Shown here: piece by piece, positions 28,839 to 41,297 of the stretch
Layout: the number at the start of each line of letters is the position of its first letter
Position numbering within the stretch: the first letter of the stretch is position 1
NCBI GenBank assembly: GCA_963800335.1
Contig: CAWDAN010000001.1
Coordinates: 496,001 to 560,000, forward strand
Reading direction: 5' to 3'
DNA length: 64,000 nt
From: Flavisphingopyxis sp963800335
GTDB lineage: Bacteria > Pseudomonadota > Alphaproteobacteria > Sphingomonadales > Sphingomonadaceae
The notes under the pieces: model-generated
Told to the model about the DNA's origin: nothing
Databases searched by the model: none
What the model saw: the letters and a program-made list of their open reading frames with translations, nothing else
Translations under genes and position numbers: made by a program

Positions 28839-30214
28839 CTAGGCGGCTTCGCTCGCCCGGCTGCGCATGTCCTGTCCGAGCATCTCGCCGACGAGAAAGG
28901 CGAGTTCGAGGCTCTGCGCCGCGTTGAGCCGCGGATCGCAATGCGTGTGGTAGCGGTCCGACAGGCCGTCGGCAGTGATCGCCACCGCGCCGCCGGTGCA
29001 CTCGGTCACGTCTAGCCCGGTCATTTCGACATGGACGCCGCCGGGGAAGCTGCCCTCGGCGCGGTGGATCGCGAAATAGTCCTTCACCTCGGTCAGGATG
29101 CGGTCGAACGGGCGCGTCTTCAATCCGCTCGCGGTGCGCACGACATTGGCGTGCATCGGATCGCTGCACCAGGTCACTTCATGCCCCTCGCGCGCGACCG
29201 CAGCGATCAGCGGCGGCAGGTGACGGCCGATGAGGTCGCTGCCCATCCGCGTGATGAGCGTGATTCGGCCCGCCTCGCGCTTGGGATTGAGTGTGTCGAG
29301 CAGCGCCACGAGCGTATCGGGCGCGAGCGACGGACCGCATTTGATCCCGATCGGATTGGCGATGCCGCGCAGGAATTCGATATGCGCCGAGCCTTCGAAG
29401 CGCGTCCGGTCGCCGACCCAGAGAAAGTGCGCCGAGGTCCCGAAATATTCGCCCGTCGCCGGATCGACGCGCGCCAGCGCCTGTTCGTAGGGCAGCAGCA
29501 AGGCCTCATGCCCGGTGAAGAAGCGGACGGTCTGCAGGCTCGGCTGGGTGCGCGGATCGATGCCGCACGCTTCCATGAAGTCGAGCGCGTCGCCGATCCG
29601 GTCGGCGAGCGCGCGATAGCGATCGGCCCACGGGCTCTGGTTCATGAAGGCGTGCGTCCAGCTCTGCACTTCGCGCAGATTGGCGTAGCCGCCCGAACTC
29701 ATCGCGCGCAGATGGTTGAGCGTTGCCGCCGATTGCGAATGCGCGCGCAGCATCCGCGCTCGGGTCGGGGCGCCGCGCCTCCGCGGTAAAGGCGATGTCG
29801 TTGACGCTGTCGCCGCGCCAGGCGGGAAGCGTCACGTCGCCGTGCGTTTCGCTCGGGGCAGATCGCGGCTTGGCGAACTGTCCCGCCATCCGCCCCATCT
29901 TCACGATCGGCAGCTTCGACGCATAGGTCAGCACCGCCGCCATCTGGAGGATGACGCGAAAGGTGTCGCGGATCGCATCGGGGTGGAAATCGACGAAGGT
30001 CTCGGCGCAATCGCCTGCCTGGAGCAGGAAGGCGCGGCCCGCGCCCGCCTCGCCGAGCGAGCGTTTGAGCTCGCGCGCCTCTCCGGCGAACACGAGCGGC
30101 GGCTGCGTCGATAGTTGCTTGCGTGACCGCGGCGAGCGCGGCCGGGTCGTCATATTCGGGCAATTGCCGCGCTTCGCATGCCTGCCAGCTATCGGGGGTC
30201 CATCGTCGGGTCAT
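28839..30214 (-). CDS. aroG: 3-deoxy-7-phosphoheptulonate synthase, class II (two frameshifts)
   Basis: The first step of the shikimate pathway: PEP plus erythrose 4-phosphate gives DAHP. From the ATG at 30214 it reads MTRRWTPDSWQACEARQLPE; the frame slips near 30105, giving PLVFAGEARELKRSLGEAGA and AFLLQAGDCAETFVDFHPD, and slips again near 29755, giving LNHLRAMSSGGYANLREVQS and TGHEALLLPYEQALARVDP. Class II markers are present, including HFLWVGDRTR, NPIGIKCGPS and DPMHANVV. The plant-like class II type is usual in alphaproteobacteria. Gene ends at 28839, 10 bp from the convergent trcR stop. Confidence 0.92.
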
Positions 30215-30253
30215 GCGTTCGATAATAGGGGCGGGCGCGCGCAAGCGCCAGCC

Positions 30254-32072
30254 TCACTCGTTCTCGAACAAGCCCGGCGAGCTGTTCGACCATCGCGCCG
30301 CCGAGCTGTTCGGCATCCATGATCGTGACCGCACGGCGGTAATAGCGCGTGACGTCGTGGCCGATGCCGATCGCGATCAGCTCGACCGGCGACTTCTTTT
30401 CGATCCACTCGATGACGTTGCGCAAATGCTGGTCGAGATAGGCGCCGTTATTGACGCTGAGCGTCGAATCGTCGACCGGCGCGCCGTCGGAGATCACCAT
30501 CAATATGCGGCGATCCTCGGGCCGGTGGATCAAGCCGGTCGTGCGCCCAGGCGAGCGCCTCTCCGTCGATATTCTCCTTGAGCAGGCCTTCGCGCATCAT
30601 CAGGCCGAGCGAGGTCTTGGCGCGGCGCCACGGCTCGTCGGCGCGCTTGTAGACGATGTGGCGGATGTCGTTGAGCCGCCCGGGATTGGGCGGACGATCG
30701 GCGGCGAGCCAGCTTTCGCGGCTCTGGCCGCCCTTCCAGGTGCGCGTCGTGAAGCCGAGGATCTCGGTCTTGACGCCGCAGCGTTCGAGCGTGCGCGCCA
30801 TGATGTCGGCGCTGATCGCGGCAATCGCGATCGGGCGGCCGCGCATCGAACCCGAATTGTCGATCAGCAGCGTGACGACGGTATCGCGGAAACTCGGTGT
30901 CGCGCTCGATCTTGTAGCTGAGCGAATGGCCCGGCGAGACGATGACGCGGGCGAGGCGCGCGGCGTCGAGCAGGCCTTCCTCCTGGTCGAAATCCCAGGC
31001 GCGCGATTGCTGCGCCATCAGGCGGCGCTGGAGCCGGTTGGCGAGCCGCGTCACCGCGCCCGAAAGGTTGGTCAGCTGCTGGTCGAGATAGGTGCGCAGC
31101 CGTTCGAGCTCATCGGCGTCGCACAGGTCGCGCGCCTCGATCGACCTCGTCATAACGCGTCGGTCCAGATGCGATAGTCGAAATCGGGCACGTCGCCGGT
31201 CGGGCGGTTGGGGCGCACGGGCAGCATCGCATCGTCGCCCGATTCGCCGATATCGCCGTCATCGTCGTCGCCAAGCTCCTGGCTCGACTGGTCCTCGCCT
31301 TCGTCGGACTGGCTCGCCGTCCATTTCGGGGCGCTGCTCGGACGCGCCCTGGCCTTCGTCCTCGCTGGCGTCTTCGTCGCCGGGTTGAGGCTCTTCGTCG
31401 TCGGTCTCGTCCTCGTCCTCCTCGCCCGCCTCGCCGCCATCCTCGTCGCCGAGCGTGAGGTCGAGCTGGCGCAGCGCGGCGCGTGCGAATTCGGCGAAAT
31501 GCGCCTGGTCGTCGAGCGCGAGGCCGAGAGTGTCGAGCGCGGGGCCGGCGCCCTTTTCGATCCGGTCGGCGACCATCAGCACGCCCTCGAGCGCGGCGGC
31601 GGGATCGGCTCGCCGGTCAGCCGGGTGCGCAGCATCAGCTCGAGCGCGGTCGACAGCGGGACATTTTCTCGGCTCGTGGCGCGGGCGATCGGATCGGTGC
31701 GGATGCGCGCGTCGAGCGCCTTGGCCAGGTTGCCGCGCATCCCGGCATAGCGCCGTGCACCGAGCGCCTCGACGCGCGCGCGTTCCATCGCGTCGAAACA
31801 CGCGGCCGATACCGGATCGGTCGGACGGTGGGCGCTGTGGACTGCGGCGTCGTGGTGACGCAGGCGCAGCGCCATCGCATCGACCTGGCCACGCGCCTCG
31901 GCGACCTGGTCGGCGGGCAGGTCGCGCGCGGGCATCGGCACCTTGAGGTGCAGCCCCGATTGCGACGGCGCATCGGAGCTATAGGCCAGATCGACCTCCC
32001 CTGGTGCGAGATCGCCCGCGCCGCGCCGGTCAGCGCGGATTTGAGGTCGTCGAGAGGCGTGCGTTCGGTCAC
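30254..32072 (-). CDS. cobT: Cobaltochelatase-type subunit CobT (VWA protein), many frameshifts
   Basis: Pieces in order: MTERTPLDDLKSALTGAARA at the start (32072), VEALGARRYAGMRGNLAKAL, an acidic linker rich in Asp/Glu (around 31400-31250), NLSGAVTRLANRLQRRLMAQ, then the von Willebrand A part with ILGFTTRTWKGGQSRESWLA, ILMVISDGAPVDDSTLSVNN and IEWIEKKSPVELIAIGIGHD. In the corrected frame the end is LAGLFENE with TGA at 30256-30254. CobT works with the AAA+ partner CobS; with CobN they insert cobalt in aerobic B12 synthesis. CobN is not in the window. About seven slips occur, the worst of the housekeeping genes here. Confidence 0.85.
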
Positions 32073-32085
32073 GGCGTGAGCGTGG

Positions 32086-33094
32086 TCACTTCGTTCGGCC
32101 GACGACGCTTTCGGGCAGGTCCTCGCCGAACACGCGCTGGTAATATTCGGCGACGAGCATGCGTTCGGCCTCGTCGCACTTGTTGAGGAAGCTCAACCGG
32201 AAAGCGAAGCCGACGCTGCCGAAGATCGTCGCGTTCTGCGCCCAGCTCATCACCGTGCGCGGGCTCATCACCGTCGAGATGTCGCCCGCCATGAAACCGG
32301 CGCGGGTCAGTTCGGCGACCTTGATCATGTCCTCGACGGTCTTGCGCCCGTCCTCGCGAATCGTACTGGCCCGACTTGGCGAGGACGATCTTCGCCTCGG
32401 TCTCGGCGGGCAGGTAATTGAGCGTCACGACGAGGTTCCAGCGGTCCATCTGGCCCTGGTTGATCTGCTGCGTGCCGTGATACAGCCCGCTGGTGTCGCC
32501 GAGGCCGACGGTGTTGGCGGTGGCGAACAGGCGGAAATAGGGGTTGGGGCGGATGACGCGGTTCTGGTCGAGCAGCGTCAGCTTGCCCTCGACTTCGAGC
32601 ACGCGCTGGATGACGAACATCACGTCCGGGCGGCCGGCGTCATATTCGTCGAAGACGAGCGCGGTGGGATGCTGCAGCGCCCAGGGGAGCAGGCCTTCGC
32701 GGAACTCGGTGATCTGCTGGCCATCGCGCACGACGATCGCGTCGCGCCCGACGAGATCGATGCGGCTGATGTGCGAATCGAGGTTGATACGGATGCAGGG
32801 CCAGTTGAGGCGCGCGGCGACCTGTTCGATGTGCGTCGACTTGCCGGTGCCGTGATAGCCCGAGACCATGACGCGACGATTATAGGCAAAGCCCGCCGCG
32901 ATCGCGAGCGTGGTGTCGGGGTCGAAGACATAGGCGGGGTCGAAATCGGGGACGCGCTCGTCGGCCTCGCTGAACGCGGGCACTTCCATGTCGCTGTCGA
33001 TGCCGAACAGGTCGCGGACCTTCACCATCTTGTCGGGCGCATCCATCACCGTGCCTTCGCGGCTGTCGGGCTGGACGTTGGGCAGGTCGGTCAT
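32086..33094 (-). CDS. cobS: AAA+ ATPase CobS (cobaltochelatase subunit type), one frameshift
   Basis: The product starts MTDLPNVQPDSREG, then MVKVRDLFGIDSDMEVPAFS, a MoxR-like AAA+ core with Walker A GYHGTGKST and Walker B ALVFDEYDAGRPDVMF, sensor-1 ATANTVGLGDTSGLYHGTQQ. After a slip near 32357 it ends with VEDMIKVAELTRAGFMAGDI and ERMLVAEYYQRVFGEDLPES. Length after correction is about 335 residues, normal for CobS. The cobT start lies 13 bp downstream of its stop, so the two form an operon with the J-domain gene upstream. Confidence 0.9.
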
Positions 33095-33136
33095 GGCAGC
33101 GTCTTTCGAAAGCGGGTGCGAGGGGTGCGTTGCGTC

Positions 33137-33754
33137 TCAACGCGCGGTCTTGAGCTCGGTATAGGCGGCGACGACCGCCTGCAAAGCCTTTTCGTGGCGG
33201 CGATCACCGCCATTCTGGTCGGGATGGAACTTGCGCAGCAACGCGGCATAGCGGCGGCGGATCGTCGGACGGTCGGCATCGGCGGGAAGGTCGAGCGTCT
33301 TCAGCGCGCGGTCGCGCGGCGTTTCGACGGCGCTGCGCCGGGCGCGCTCGTAAACGCTTGCGCGGTCCTTGACCCCGCCGCGAATGCCCGCGCCGATGGC
33401 GTCGAGCGGGTCGGCGAAATTGGCCCAGCGCGGGACGGGATCGGCGCCCTTGCCGGCAAAGGCATGCGTCTCGCGCTCCCAGCCGCCATAAGGGGTTTGC
33501 GCGGCCGAAATCTCTTCGATCGTCATGCCCGCGAAATAGTTGAAACCCGCATTGAACGCGCGAACATGGTCGAGGCACAGCCAGCGCCAGCGATCGGCGC
33601 CGCTCTCGCTGCCGCCGCCGACCCGGCCCGGCGCGCGGAACTCGCCGGGCTCGTCGCAGCCCGGGACCTGGCACGGTCGCGTCCCGTCGCCGACGCGTCC
33701 ATGGAAGCGATTGGGGCGGCGGCTGGCGGAATCGGAAGAGGAAGAACGGGACAG
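33137..33754 (-). CDS. J-domain (DnaJ-like) protein, start codon unclear
   Basis: The C-terminal 60 residues form a J domain: TLDLPADADRPTIRRRYAAL followed by LRKFHPDQNGGDRRHEKALQ with the HPD motif. The N-terminal part has a possible metal site (TRPCQVPGCDEPGEFRAP) and WLCLDHVRAFNAGFNYFAGM. Such proteins stimulate DnaK-type chaperones. No in-frame ATG/GTG lies where homologues begin; a CTG at 33754 (LSRSSSSDSASRRPNRFHGR) is the best position, so the start may have been altered by an error or be non-standard. It is divergent from bolA by about 50 bp and heads the cobS-cobT transcript. Confidence 0.8.
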   Translation of the reverse strand: MSRSSSSDSASRRPNRFHGRVGDGTRPCQVPGCDEPGEFRAPGRVGGGSESGADRWRWLCLDHVRAFNAGFNYFAGMTIEEISAAQTPYGGWERETHAFAGKGADPVPRWANFADPLDAIGAGIRGGVKDRASVYERARRSAVETPRDRALKTLDLPADADRPTIRRRYAALLRKFHPDQNGGDRRHEKALQAVVAAYTELKTAR

Positions 33755-33805
33755 GGTAAGGCTCGGCGCTGGCGTTATCGGGGTAGGCGATCCTATATAG
33801 GCGCT

Positions 33806-34096
33806 ATGACCGATAGCGAAACCACCCGCGGCTCGATCGCCGCCGAGATCGAGGCGTTGCTGGTCGACGCCTTCGCCCCCCAAACCCTGGTCGTCACCAA
33901 CGACAGCGCCAGGCACCACGGCCATAGCGGCGACGACGGATCGGGCGAATCGCATTTCTCGATTGAAATCGTCAGCGATACGTTCGTGGACAAGTCGCGG
34001 CTCGATCGGCAGCGGATGGTCAATGCAGCATTCGGCGACCTGCCCGGACAGCGCGTCCACGCGATGGCGATCAAGGCGCGGGCGCCGGGCGAGTGA
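33806..34096 (+). CDS. bolA: BolA family protein
   Basis: The 96-residue protein has the BolA fold with the conserved NDSARHHGHSG motif at about residue 32, FSIEIVSDTFVDKSRLDRQR and VNAAFGDLPGQRVHAMAIKA. BolA proteins act with monothiol glutaredoxins in iron-sulfur and iron sensing and can bind DNA. The stop overlaps a GTG start of the cupin gene by four bases. It heads a four-gene operon. Confidence 0.93.
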   Translation: MTDSETTRGSIAAEIEALLVDAFAPQTLVVTNDSARHHGHSGDDGSGESHFSIEIVSDTFVDKSRLDRQRMVNAAFGDLPGQRVHAMAIKARAPGE

Positions 34097-34467
34097 GCGC
34101 CGCGCCGGCCAAGGTGAATATCGCCGCCGCGCTGGCCGGCATCGACGACCACTGGAACCCGCGCATCGCCGCCGAGGTTAACGGGACGCACGTCAAATTG
34201 GTCAAGTTTGCTGGCCGCTTCGACTGGCACAGCCATGCCGAAGAAGACGAGCTGTTCCTCGTCATTTCCGGGACCATGCGGATGCACCTGCGCAGCGGCG
34301 CGGTCGATGTCGGCCCGGGCGAGTTCATCACGGTTCCGCACGGCACCGAACACTGTCCCGAAGCGCTCGACGGCGAATGTGCGGTGATGCTGATCGAGCC
34401 CGCCGCGACGATCAACACGGGCGACACGGTAAGCGACCGGACGCGAAAGGAGTTGCAGAGACTATGA
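34093..34467 (+). CDS. Small cupin domain protein
   Basis: A GTG at 34093 overlaps the bolA stop. The 124-residue single-domain cupin has the two motifs: DWHSHAEEDELFLVISGTM (metal His and Glu ligands) near residues 42-60 and EFITVPHGTEHCPEALDGE near 78-96. Function is unknown; it is of the mannose-6-phosphate-isomerase-like cupin type. The stop overlaps the pirin ATG by four bases. Confidence 0.88.
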   Translation: MSAAPAKVNIAAALAGIDDHWNPRIAAEVNGTHVKLVKFAGRFDWHSHAEEDELFLVISGTMRMHLRSGAVDVGPGEFITVPHGTEHCPEALDGECAVMLIEPAATINTGDTVSDRTRKELQRL

Positions 34468-35378
34468 GCGATTCGATCATCCAGAAGATCTCTCCGACGA
34501 CCCATGACCTGGGCGATTTCAAGGTCCGGCGGACCTTGCCGAGTCGGCCGCGGACGATGGTCGGGCCGTTTATCTTCGTCGACCAGTTCGGCCCGGCGCA
34601 GTTCGACCTTGGCGGCGGGATGGATGTTCGCCCGCACCCGCATATCAACCTGTCGACGGTGACCTATCTGTTCGAAGGCGCGATCGACCATCGCGACAGC
34701 CTGGGCACCGTCGCGACGATCCGTCCCGGTGCGGTCAACCTGATGACCGCGGGCAGCGGAATCGTTCATTCCGAACGTTCGCCAGCCGCCGAACGCCGCC
34801 GCGAGGACGGCAGCGCGCTGGGCCGGATCTCGGGCATGCAGACATGGCTCGCCTTGCCCGACGGCAGCGAGGAAATCGCCCCCGCCTTCCAGAACGTCTC
34901 GGCCGAAGACCTGCCGATCGTCGAGGGCGAGGGCGTGCGCGCCCGCGTCATCATGGGCAGCCTGTGGGGCAAGACCGCACCCACGACGCAACACGGCGCG
35001 ACGATCTATGCCGACATCCTGCTCAATGCCGGAGCGTCGGTTGCGATCGAACCCGATGCCGACGAACGCGCGATCGTCGTCGCGCTGGGCGATGCCAGCC
35101 TCGACGGTGCGGCGCTCGATCGCCACGCGCTCTACGTCCTCGCGCCGGGTCAGGCGATGACGCTCAAGGCATCGAGCGATGCGCGCGTGATGCTGCTCGG
35201 CGGCGAGGATTTCAAAACCCCGCGCCATGTCTGGTGGAATTTCGTCTCGTCGTCGCGCGAGCGGATCGAACAGGCGAAGGACGACTGGCGCGCGGGTCGC
35301 TTTGCGATCGTCCCGGGCGACTCGGACGAATTCATCCCGCTCCCCGAGGGCGCCCCAAAGACGGTGAGCTATCCATGA
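34464..35378 (+). CDS. Pirin family protein
   Basis: The 304-residue double cupin has the pirin iron site PHPHINLSTVTYLFEG (two His) and GSGIVHSERS (His, Glu) in the first half, and LWGKTAPTTQHGATIYADIL in the second. The usual opening, TLPSRPRTMVGPFIFVDQFG, is intact. Bacterial pirins may be quercetinase-like dioxygenases or redox sensors. Translational overlaps on both sides (ATGA) bind it into the bolA operon. Confidence 0.92.
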   Translation: MSDSIIQKISPTTHDLGDFKVRRTLPSRPRTMVGPFIFVDQFGPAQFDLGGGMDVRPHPHINLSTVTYLFEGAIDHRDSLGTVATIRPGAVNLMTAGSGIVHSERSPAAERRREDGSALGRISGMQTWLALPDGSEEIAPAFQNVSAEDLPIVEGEGVRARVIMGSLWGKTAPTTQHGATIYADILLNAGASVAIEPDADERAIVVALGDASLDGAALDRHALYVLAPGQAMTLKASSDARVMLLGGEDFKTPRHVWWNFVSSSRERIEQAKDDWRAGRFAIVPGDSDEFIPLPEGAPKTVSYP

Positions 35379-36301
35379 CCGACATTGCCGAATTCGCGCT
35401 TCAACGCGTTGCCCTCGCCACCGGGGTCGAGCTCGATATCGTCGATACGGGTTCCAAGGATGCGCCCGCGCTGATCTTCCTCCACGGCTTTCCCGAATCG
35501 CACCGGACGTGGCGTGAGCAGATCGGTGTGTTCGCGAAGGATTATCGCGTCATCGCGCCCGACCAGCGCGGTTATTGCCAGTCGTCCAAGCCCGAAGGCG
35601 TGGACAGTTACACGCCCGACAAGATCGCCGCCGACGTCTTTGCGCTCGCCGACGCGCTCGGCGTCGATCGCTTCACCGTCATCGGACACGACTGGGGCGG
35701 GGCGATCGCCTGGCTGGTCGCGCTGATGGGCGGGCCGAAAGAGGCAGGCGGCAATGGCCGCGTTGAGCGGCTCGTCATCCTGAATGCGCCGCATCCCTAT
35801 AAATTCCAGCAGGCGGTGTTCGACGACGAGGGCCAGCGCGCCGCCTCGCAATATATCCGCGATTTCCGCGATCCTGCCAACGACGCACTGATCGCCGAGC
35901 AAGGCATTATCGGGATGCTGATGAAGGCGGTGAGGTGGGAGCGCAGCACCGCGCTGACCGGGGAAGAGAGCGCGCTGATGTTGCGCAACTGGCAAGAGCC
36001 CGGCGCTGCGATGGGCATGCTCAACTGGTACCGCGCGACGCAGCTTGTCGTTCCGGCAATGGGAGAAGATGCCGAGCGACCGGCGCTGCTCGACGCGCCG
36101 TTTCCCACGATCGCGGTGCCGACGCTCGTCATCTGGGCAACTGGCGACCTTGCGCTGCGCCCCTGCCTGATCGAGGGGCTCGACGACTATGTCGCGGACC
36201 TGACGCTGGTGAAGGTCCCCGATTGCGGGCATTTCGTCCCGTGGGAGGCGCCCAGCGCAGTCAATGCGGCGATGTCCGACTGGTTGGCGAAAACCGCCTA
36301 G
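35375..36301 (+). CDS. Alpha/beta hydrolase, epoxide hydrolase-like
   Basis: The 308-residue enzyme shows the oxyanion motif FLHGFPESHRTW, DQRGYCQSSKPEGVDSYTPD and the nucleophile elbow VIGHDWGGAIAW, where Asp rather than Ser follows His, as in epoxide hydrolases and dehalogenases; the base is His in VPDCGHFVPWEAP. It hydrolyses an epoxide or ester; substrate unknown. It is the last gene of the bolA operon; its stop overlaps by four bases the stop of the convergent DUF2332 gene. Confidence 0.9.
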   Translation: MTDIAEFALQRVALATGVELDIVDTGSKDAPALIFLHGFPESHRTWREQIGVFAKDYRVIAPDQRGYCQSSKPEGVDSYTPDKIAADVFALADALGVDRFTVIGHDWGGAIAWLVALMGGPKEAGGNGRVERLVILNAPHPYKFQQAVFDDEGQRAASQYIRDFRDPANDALIAEQGIIGMLMKAVRWERSTALTGEESALMLRNWQEPGAAMGMLNWYRATQLVVPAMGEDAERPALLDAPFPTIAVPTLVIWATGDLALRPCLIEGLDDYVADLTLVKVPDCGHFVPWEAPSAVNAAMSDWLAKTA

Positions 36302-37360
36302 TTCGCGTCCCATTCGATCCACGCGCCGTGCGCGTGCGCGGTGGCGAGTTGGACCCAGTCGGGCGCGTTGGGCCAGTGTTTGACGCGCAGTTCGTGGCGA
36401 AAGTTGGTGCGATTGGCCTCGAGCATGATCCACGCCAGCGGGGTCATCGGGTGTCGCGCGTGCGCCCGCCGCCGCCATCGCCGCCTTGACCCGCTCGCGG
36501 CTCGCCTCGGGAACATATTGCCAGACGATCGAGTGCATCAGGACGCGTGTCGTACCCGCCTCTTGCGGTTCGGCGAGCATGGCTTCGACGAAATCGGCGG
36601 CATCGGCGCGCGCGAGATCGGGCGCGGCGCGCTGCGCCTCGACGATCGCGGCCTCGAACCGGGCAAAACGCTCCTTGTGCTCGGGCCAGATATAGGCGCG
36701 CAACCGATCGGCCTGCGCCGGATCGGTGAGGTCGACAGGGGCGACGTCGCAGCCCTTGGCGCCGAGAATCTCGACGCTGCGATTGGGCGGCGGCGATCCG
36801 CGCCAGTCGGGCGCAAACTGCATGGCGGCGTCGGCCGGCCCGACGATCACGCCGCCAAGATCGTAGCGATAGCGATCGAGCATCAGGTTGATCCCCGCGC
36901 TCGACCCGATCTCGTGAAGCGCGAACCGCGCTGGCAGGCCCTGTTCGGCGAGCCACAGCAGTGCGGCGATGAACCCCGCCGATCGCCCCGCCTCGTTGGT
37001 CTGCGGCGGGCTGTCGAGCCATGGCAGCAGCGCATAGCCGCGTTCGGCGATGATCGTCGCGATGGCCTTGCGGACGGCAAGATCGCGCGCGACGCCGGCA
37101 TAGGCCTGATCGAGCTCGGGCGCCTTGCCGGCGAGGTGGAGCGCATGAAAGCCGGCGGCACAGCGTAGCGGCAGCGCGTCGGCGAGCGGGGCGCCCTGCC
37201 AGCCGAGAACGCGCTGTCCGAACACGCTGTCATCGTCGAGCGCGTCGGCGATGCCGGCAACGATCGCGCCGGTGATCGGGGCGCCGTTCGCCTCGCAATA
37301 AGCGACCTGGTTGGCGAAGGCGGTGCGGACATCTTCGGGGCTCGTCATGGCCGCGCTCAT
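36298..37360 (-). CDS. DUF2332 family protein (one frameshift)
   Basis: The product begins MSAAMTSPEDVRTAFANQVA (second ATG at 37348 is an alternative) and has LALHEIGSSAGINLMLDRYR-like sequence in its middle (FALHEIGSSAGINLM), a glycine-rich motif recalling methyltransferases, then DCDVAP-type LGAKGCDVAPVDLTDPAQAD. The frame slips near 36450; corrected, it ends LAWIMLEANRTNFRHELRVK and HAHGAWIEWDAN at 36298. The family is of unknown function, about 350 residues, often an orphan. It is convergent with the epoxide hydrolase-like gene. Confidence 0.82.
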
Positions 37361-37428
37361 GCCAAGCAGGGCACATGGCGTAAAGTGCAGCTTTGCTTTC
37401 GGACGCAACGCAATCTAGAGAGCGGCGC

Positions 37429-37878
37429 ATGTCCGCTTCCAAACCCAATCCGCGCAGTGCCGCGCGTCTCGCCGCCGCCCAGGCGCTCTACCAGCGTGAA
37501 ATGGAGGGCGGCGAGCTTGCCCCGCTGCTCCACGAGTTTCACGCCCATCGCCTCGGCGCGTTGATCGAGGACGACCAATATGCCGAGGCCGATCCCGATT
37601 TCTTCGACGATGTCGTCGCCGGCGCGGTCGCGCGTGCCGAGGACATCGACGCGGCGATCACCGCCAAGCTCGCCAAGGGCTGGAGCCTGGCGCGCCTCGA
37701 CAAGCCGATGAAGGCGATCCTGCGCGCCGGCGCCTACGAGCTGATTGCGCGCCCCGACGTTCCGCGCGCGACGGTGATCAGCGAATATGTCGAGGTCGCC
37801 AAGGCATTCTACGACAAGCGCGAAAGCGGCTTCGTCAACGGCCTGCTCGACGCGATCGCCAAGGACGTGCGCAGCTAA
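37429..37878 (+). CDS. nusB: Transcription antitermination factor NusB
   Basis: The 149-residue helical protein starts MSASKPNPRSAARLAAAQAL with YQREMEGGEL and ends ISEYVEVAKAFYDKRESGFV NGLLDAI, both family signatures. With NusE/S10 it binds boxA RNA for rRNA antitermination. thiL follows by 33 bp, an arrangement shared by many alphaproteobacteria. Confidence 0.93.
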   Translation: MSASKPNPRSAARLAAAQALYQREMEGGELAPLLHEFHAHRLGALIEDDQYAEADPDFFDDVVAGAVARAEDIDAAITAKLAKGWSLARLDKPMKAILRAGAYELIARPDVPRATVISEYVEVAKAFYDKRESGFVNGLLDAIAKDVRS

Positions 37879-37911
37879 CGCCGTCTTGCCGTACCGCTTT
37901 ATGGAGGCGAA

Positions 37912-38829
37912 ATGACCGGCGAATTCAGCTTTATCGACCGGCTCAGGACATTCGCGACGCATCCTGCCGCGCGCGGGCTGGCCGACGATGCCGCGGTGTT
38001 GTCGTTGCCCGCGGGCGAGATCGTCGTGACGCACGATATCCTCGCCGAGGGTGTCCATTACCTGCCCGACACCGCGCCCGACGACGTCGCGGCGAAGCTG
38101 ATTGCGGTCAACCTGTCCGATCTTGCCGCCAAGGGCGCGCGACCGCTTGCCGCGCTGCTCGGCTACACGCTGGGCGAGAGCGCGTGGGATATGGCATTTG
38201 CCGCAGCCCTGGGCGAAGCCCTCGCGCGCCATGACCTGCCGCTGATCGGCGGCGATACGGTGCGGCTGGTGGCAGGATCTCCGCGCGTGCTGGGCCTGAC
38301 GCTGGTGGGCGCAGCGCCCGCTGGCGGAGCGCCTGCACGCAGCGGCGCAAAAGCGGGCGATGCGCTCTGGGTTACCGGGACGGTCGGCGACGCAGGCGCA
38401 GGGCTCGCGCTGTGTCGCACCGGCGCTAGCGAACCCGCCGAACTGGTCAGCGCCTATCTTCGCCCGCATCCGATGCTTGCCGAAGGGCAGGCGCTCGCCT
38501 CTCAGGTTACCGCGATGATGGACGTCTCCGACGGCGTGTTGATCGATGCTGCGCGCATGGCGGCCGCTTCGGGGTTGGCCGTGCGCATCGCGATCGACGC
38601 GCTGCCGCTGTCGGACGCGCTGATTGCGCACGCTGGGAATGACCGCGAAGCCCGGCTCGCGGCCGCGACTGCGGGCGACGATTACCAGCTGCTGTTCGCG
38701 CTGCCGGCGGGCCAGACTCCCGCCGTCGCCGCGACGCGTATCGGCGCATTGGCCGAGGGCGAGGGGATCACGCTGAGCTGGCAGGGCGCGCCGCTGACGC
38801 TGCCCGATTCGCTCGGCTTCGCGCACTGA
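37912..38829 (+). CDS. thiL: Thiamine-monophosphate kinase
   Basis: The 305-residue enzyme makes thiamine diphosphate from thiamine phosphate. Motifs seen: LADDAAVLSLPAGEIVVTHD (metal Asp pair), LAVNLSDLAAKGARP-like NLSDLAAKGARPLAALLGYT, GGDTVRLVAGSP and MDVSDGVLIDAARMA. It completes, with thiC and its TPP switch at 2.7 kb, two separate thiamine genes in the window. No TPP element is seen ahead of it. Likely cotranscribed with nusB. Confidence 0.93.
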   Translation: MTGEFSFIDRLRTFATHPAARGLADDAAVLSLPAGEIVVTHDILAEGVHYLPDTAPDDVAAKLIAVNLSDLAAKGARPLAALLGYTLGESAWDMAFAAALGEALARHDLPLIGGDTVRLVAGSPRVLGLTLVGAAPAGGAPARSGAKAGDALWVTGTVGDAGAGLALCRTGASEPAELVSAYLRPHPMLAEGQALASQVTAMMDVSDGVLIDAARMAAASGLAVRIAIDALPLSDALIAHAGNDREARLAAATAGDDYQLLFALPAGQTPAVAATRIGALAEGEGITLSWQGAPLTLPDSLGFAH

Positions 38830-39022
38830 TCGCGAGCGACTCGCGGGTTGCCGTGCCGAGCGGCTTGCCCTCCCTTCCAAATGCCGACATAAGTTAGCCC
38901 ACGTCCCCGTTCGGGGATGATCAAGCTATTGGCCAGGGGGCTGCCGACAGCGAAACCCGCGTTCCAAGACGGGGAGCTGATCACCGGTGCCGTCCCTTGT
39001 GCCCAGGGGAAGGAAGACACCA

Positions 39023-41152
<2,130 letters not shown>

Positions 41153-41190
41153 ACCGACGCGCATACGCCCAGGCGATGCAAACACGATGA

Positions 41191-41220
41191 CCCCGCCCGG
41201 TGCAGACCGGGCGGGGTTTG
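41191..41220 (+). terminator. Rho-independent terminator
   Basis: CCCCGCCCGG / CCGGGCGGGG, a 10-bp GC stem with a 6-base loop followed by TTTG, about 40 bases after the hppA stop. Confidence 0.8.
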
Positions 41221-41297
41221 CTTTGGCGCCACGCCGCGCCCTCTCGCTCACCGCATCGCCACGATTTTTTAAGCCCCTGCTGCTATGGCGAGGCGCA

